From the NCBI RefSeq assembly GCF_005239225.2, contig NC_133301.1, positions 13,454,318-13,518,317 on the forward strand: a DNA stretch of 64,000 nucleotides, in the 5' to 3' direction. The DNA is from Populus alba. Its lineage: Eukaryota > Streptophyta > Magnoliopsida > Malpighiales > Salicaceae. Made by a program: the position numbers and the translations under genes. The notes under the pieces are model-generated. The model saw nothing but the letters and a program-made list of their open reading frames with translations. It had not been told where the DNA came from and made no database searches. Positions 61,410 through 64,000 of this stretch are shown here, piece by piece; position 1 is the first letter of the stretch, and each line of letters begins with the position of its first letter.

Positions 61410-62145
61410 CAATAACCTCTGCTGCTGGAAGTTCAAGGACTTTCACCCCTTCAACACCAAACGTTGCAGATCCCTTGGATGTAGATCAATCTCAGATTCA
61501 GACTCCAGCTTCACAGCAGGACACCTCTCCACAAAAGACACGTTCCATGACAGCTGCCATCGCCAGTCAAAAAGAGCACTAACCTTCAATGATGTTGAGC
61601 CACACGACAGGTTTTGCTTTGCCTCCCCACACATAACAAATAATTCCAGTGCAAACATGACACACCAGCGGAGGCCACTATCTCATTTCTTTGATATGCA
61701 TTCCTTTAGTAATTATTCCTTGCCTGATCAACAACTTTATAAATACTCTTCCCTTTCATTCTTAATATCTTATTTGGCATGCAAATATCATCCCGTGGAA
61801 TCTTTTTTCAGCTATATTCATTATTTTTATTCTTATTTTTTTGATTTCAAGAATATTAACTTCCAAGACACCACTATCTAATATTTGCTCAACATTCTTC
61901 CTATGAAAGTTATTACTTAATTGTTCTACTAATAAATAAATTGTTTTGTCTTTCATTCACATTGTTTACATTTTCCATTCCTTAAGTACTTCCTTTCAAC
62001 ATATGATTCAGCACCCAGCTTCCCCACGCAAAACCCTTCAACGAAGACTCATCAAAGGAGCATCTCTACAAAGATGATGACAATCCTGCACCTCAACTTT
62101 CAAAGAAGCAGCGCCTCTCCGTTTCATCACCTGAAAAAGTAAGCA
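61410..62145 (+). pseudogene. Ser/Thr/Pro-rich tail exons after the RPA-like gene
   Basis: 61415-61580 reads SAAGSSRTFTPSTPNVADPL, DVDQSQIQTPASQQDTSPQK and TRSMTAAIASQKEH. About 62037-62139 reads NEDSSKEHLYKDDDNPAPQL and SKKQRLSVSSPEK before a GTAAGC donor-like site. Such acidic/Ser-rich tails are common at the end of Helitron RPA proteins. Exon joins are uncertain. Confidence 0.5.
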
Positions 62146-62574
62146 TCTACTTCTAATTAGTTTCCCTTCTTTATGAACTCACATACTCAACAATAATGAC
62201 ATCTTCATTTCTCATTACTGATTTATCTTGAAAAAAAAATTAATATTTGTTGCTGTATAAAATTTATGACTTTCAGTTACACTGATTTTTTCCAATAGGA
62301 AACCAATTAACATTTGGTTAGTCAATGCTTGCTTTTCCAACATCACAACCTGATTGGGCGTCTTCATCATCTGCGTTGTTGATACAGCTTGCTGCTCATT
62401 CACGTCCAATTCTCTACCTATATGTATAAAGCATAAAATATTTACCTCTCGCTGCTTTTGTTATGCTTGGACTAACTTTGTTAACTATCTGAACTTAACT
62501 TTTGCAACTAACTCTGTGAATATACTATCTATTCCCATATAATATGTGCAAAATTTTTTTTTACAGATTTTGAC

Positions 62575-62605
62575 ACCCGCGGCATCGCGCGGGTATCAAG
62601 ACTAG
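62575..62605 (+). repeat. Helitron 3' terminus: hairpin and CTAG end
   Basis: Stem ACCCGCG (62575-62581), loop GCATCG, stem CGCGGGT (62588-62594), then ATCAAGA and CTAG ending at 62605, followed by host T. This fits the CTRR rule with a hairpin about 10 bp from the end. Confidence 0.93.
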
Positions 62606-64000
62606 TATAATATAAAGACGGTGAGTTCACATAAAGTTTCCATTAAACTTGTAATTAAATTAAAATTTAAAAGTAATCAAAGAAAGCTGAAAGACAAACT
62701 CTCCATTTCAATTATGGCGTGTGGTGTCAGGTGTGAGGCCCTTTCTTTTCTTTTACTTTTTTATTAGGCCTTTTTCTACGAGGCACAAAATTCATATGCC
62801 GACAGGGGCTTTGTTTTTTTCCTGGGTTCCAGACAGCGATAGAGCAATAGAGGCCCAGTTAAATTATTTGTCTATTGCAATGGTCAGGATACGTGATGCA
62901 TGCATGTGCTTGGAATCAACCTAGATTTGGAAATTCCAGCTCAGTTAGGCAGTGTTTGTTTATGAGTTGCCACGCAGAATATTTCATTAAAAACATATAA
63001 TATATATATATTTTTATAAAATTATATTCACACACACTATAAGAAGAAATGAGTACATGAATATTGAGAGGGAGACATAATTTAACCGATTAAATTTAAG
63101 TTTATTTTCTAGAAATTATTAATTTGAGTCTCATAAATTTTAGAATTAATGAAAATTTATATGGTTGTTACCTTTAAAATTTATAAGATTTGCTGAGATA
63201 CATATAAACTAATCCAAATATCAATATTAAACTTAAAAAAAATAATAAAAAAAATGCTTAGGAGGGGGATTTGTTTGTAGAATCATTAGTATAATATGAA
63301 GTGAGCTAGCAAAAAAGGAAAAAATTATTAAGATTGCTTTTTAAATAATTTTTTATGTTAAATATAAGTTAATGATATTTTTTTATTTTTAAAAAATTAT
63401 TTTTAACATTAATATATTAAAACGTTTTAAAATATATAAATTATATTAAATTTTAATAAAAAAAATTTTGTTTAATATTTTAGAGTTGTGATTTGCACCG
63501 CGCTGCTAAACGGTATTTAAACAGGCTTACTGAGTTGTAGATGAAAATTACAGACATGCGAGTCGCAAGCAAAATGCTATACGATAACTGTAATTCTAGC
63601 TGCCCTACACCGTACACACTCAGGCATCATCATCATCCAGCCGATGATTTTTAGAGCACTCTCGAGATCTGTACAGAAAATGACAAACAAGTACATGAAT
63701 GATGAATCACTATATTTTTTTAGTGGCTTCATGCCAGTCTTTTCTTTTGCTTTAATAATTTCTTTTGTTCTTTTCTTCTTTTTTATGGGCAGTGAAACAT
63801 GATTGTGTATTTGGTAATAACTCGGACGTTGGTGTTTGAAAGTGTGTTTGGAAAGTGTTTGTAAATAAATTTGATTTTTTTTTTAATTTTAAATTAATAT
63901 ATTTTTAATGTTTTAATTTTAAAAGTAATTTTTAAAAATAAAAAAAATATTATTGGTATTACTTTTCCGAATGAAAAACATTTTAAAAATTATATTGGTT
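62606..64000. other. Intergenic DNA right of the Helitron
   Basis: No gene seen. AT-rich, with a (TA)n near 62998-63010. From about 63800 (GTGTATTTGGTAATAACTCG, GAAAGTGTGTTTGGAAAGTG) an AT-rich MITE-like module starts and runs off the edge. Confidence 0.5.

Larger units (their letters stand above)
53640..62605 (+). mobile_element. Helitron (rolling-circle transposon), damaged autonomous type with RPA gene
   Basis: It contains a Rep/helicase gene (53662-58500), a separate RPA70-like gene (59163-61390 plus tail) and a canonical 3' end (62575-62605) followed by host T. Rep, helicase and RPA together define plant autonomous Helitrons. The 5' end (TC) is not resolved. The minimum left limit is the first exon at about 53650. 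Multiple frameshifts interrupt both genes, so either the copy is dead or the assembly has errors. Confidence 0.9.

Overview
This window is AT-rich plant nuclear DNA: genes with GT-AG introns, an LRR receptor-like-protein cluster, and many plant transposons. The TRM61, TTM3 and CDC26 proteins and the AT-rich repeat families suggest a woody eudicot, probably Salicaceae (poplar or willow). That is inference from protein and repeat style, not a database match.

Layout. 1-5152: the 5' part of a minus-strand Ogre/Tat-like Ty3-gypsy retrotransposon (2.77-kb LTR, primer site, broken DUF7745-type ORF). It sits in an intron of an LRR receptor-like protein gene, RLP-A (5402-9253, minus). 9.3-21 kb: upstream repeats of RLP-A, including a 290-bp TRIM element (11685-11974) and a 928-bp hAT-like element (17387-18314), both with exact target-site duplications. 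21.4-32.4 kb: a second RLP gene, RLP-B (minus), with an intact large 3' exon and an array of small LRR exons. 32.4-42 kb: upstream region of RLP-B, largely a second copy of the 9.3-20 kb region, with a six-copy tandem array of ~310 bp. The two RLP units form a tandem segmental duplication offset by about 23 kb.

43.7-46.5 kb is a housekeeping island on the minus strand: CDC26 (an APC/C subunit), TTM3 (a triphosphate tunnel metalloenzyme) and TRM61 (the m1A58 tRNA methyltransferase catalytic subunit), with a 500-N gap through the 5' part of TRM61. CDC26 lies 99 bp upstream of TTM3 on the same strand, the arrangement known from Arabidopsis as one bicistronic transcript. 46.6-53.6 kb is intergenic, with a tRNA-derived SINE, inverted repeats and a 52-bp perfect palindrome. 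53.6-62.6 kb is a plus-strand Helitron with Rep/helicase and an RPA-like gene, ending in a textbook hairpin plus CTAG.

The RLP genes are probably cell-surface immune or developmental receptors. Their LRR part is built from alternating 156-nt and 75-nt exons, all phase 1, so modules can be gained or lost without breaking frame. Their upstream repeats carry six copies of a W-box palindrome. Many single-base insertions in homopolymers, in the RLP-B 5' half, TRM61, TTM3 and the Helitron, suggest a noisy draft assembly, so several apparent frameshifts may not be real.
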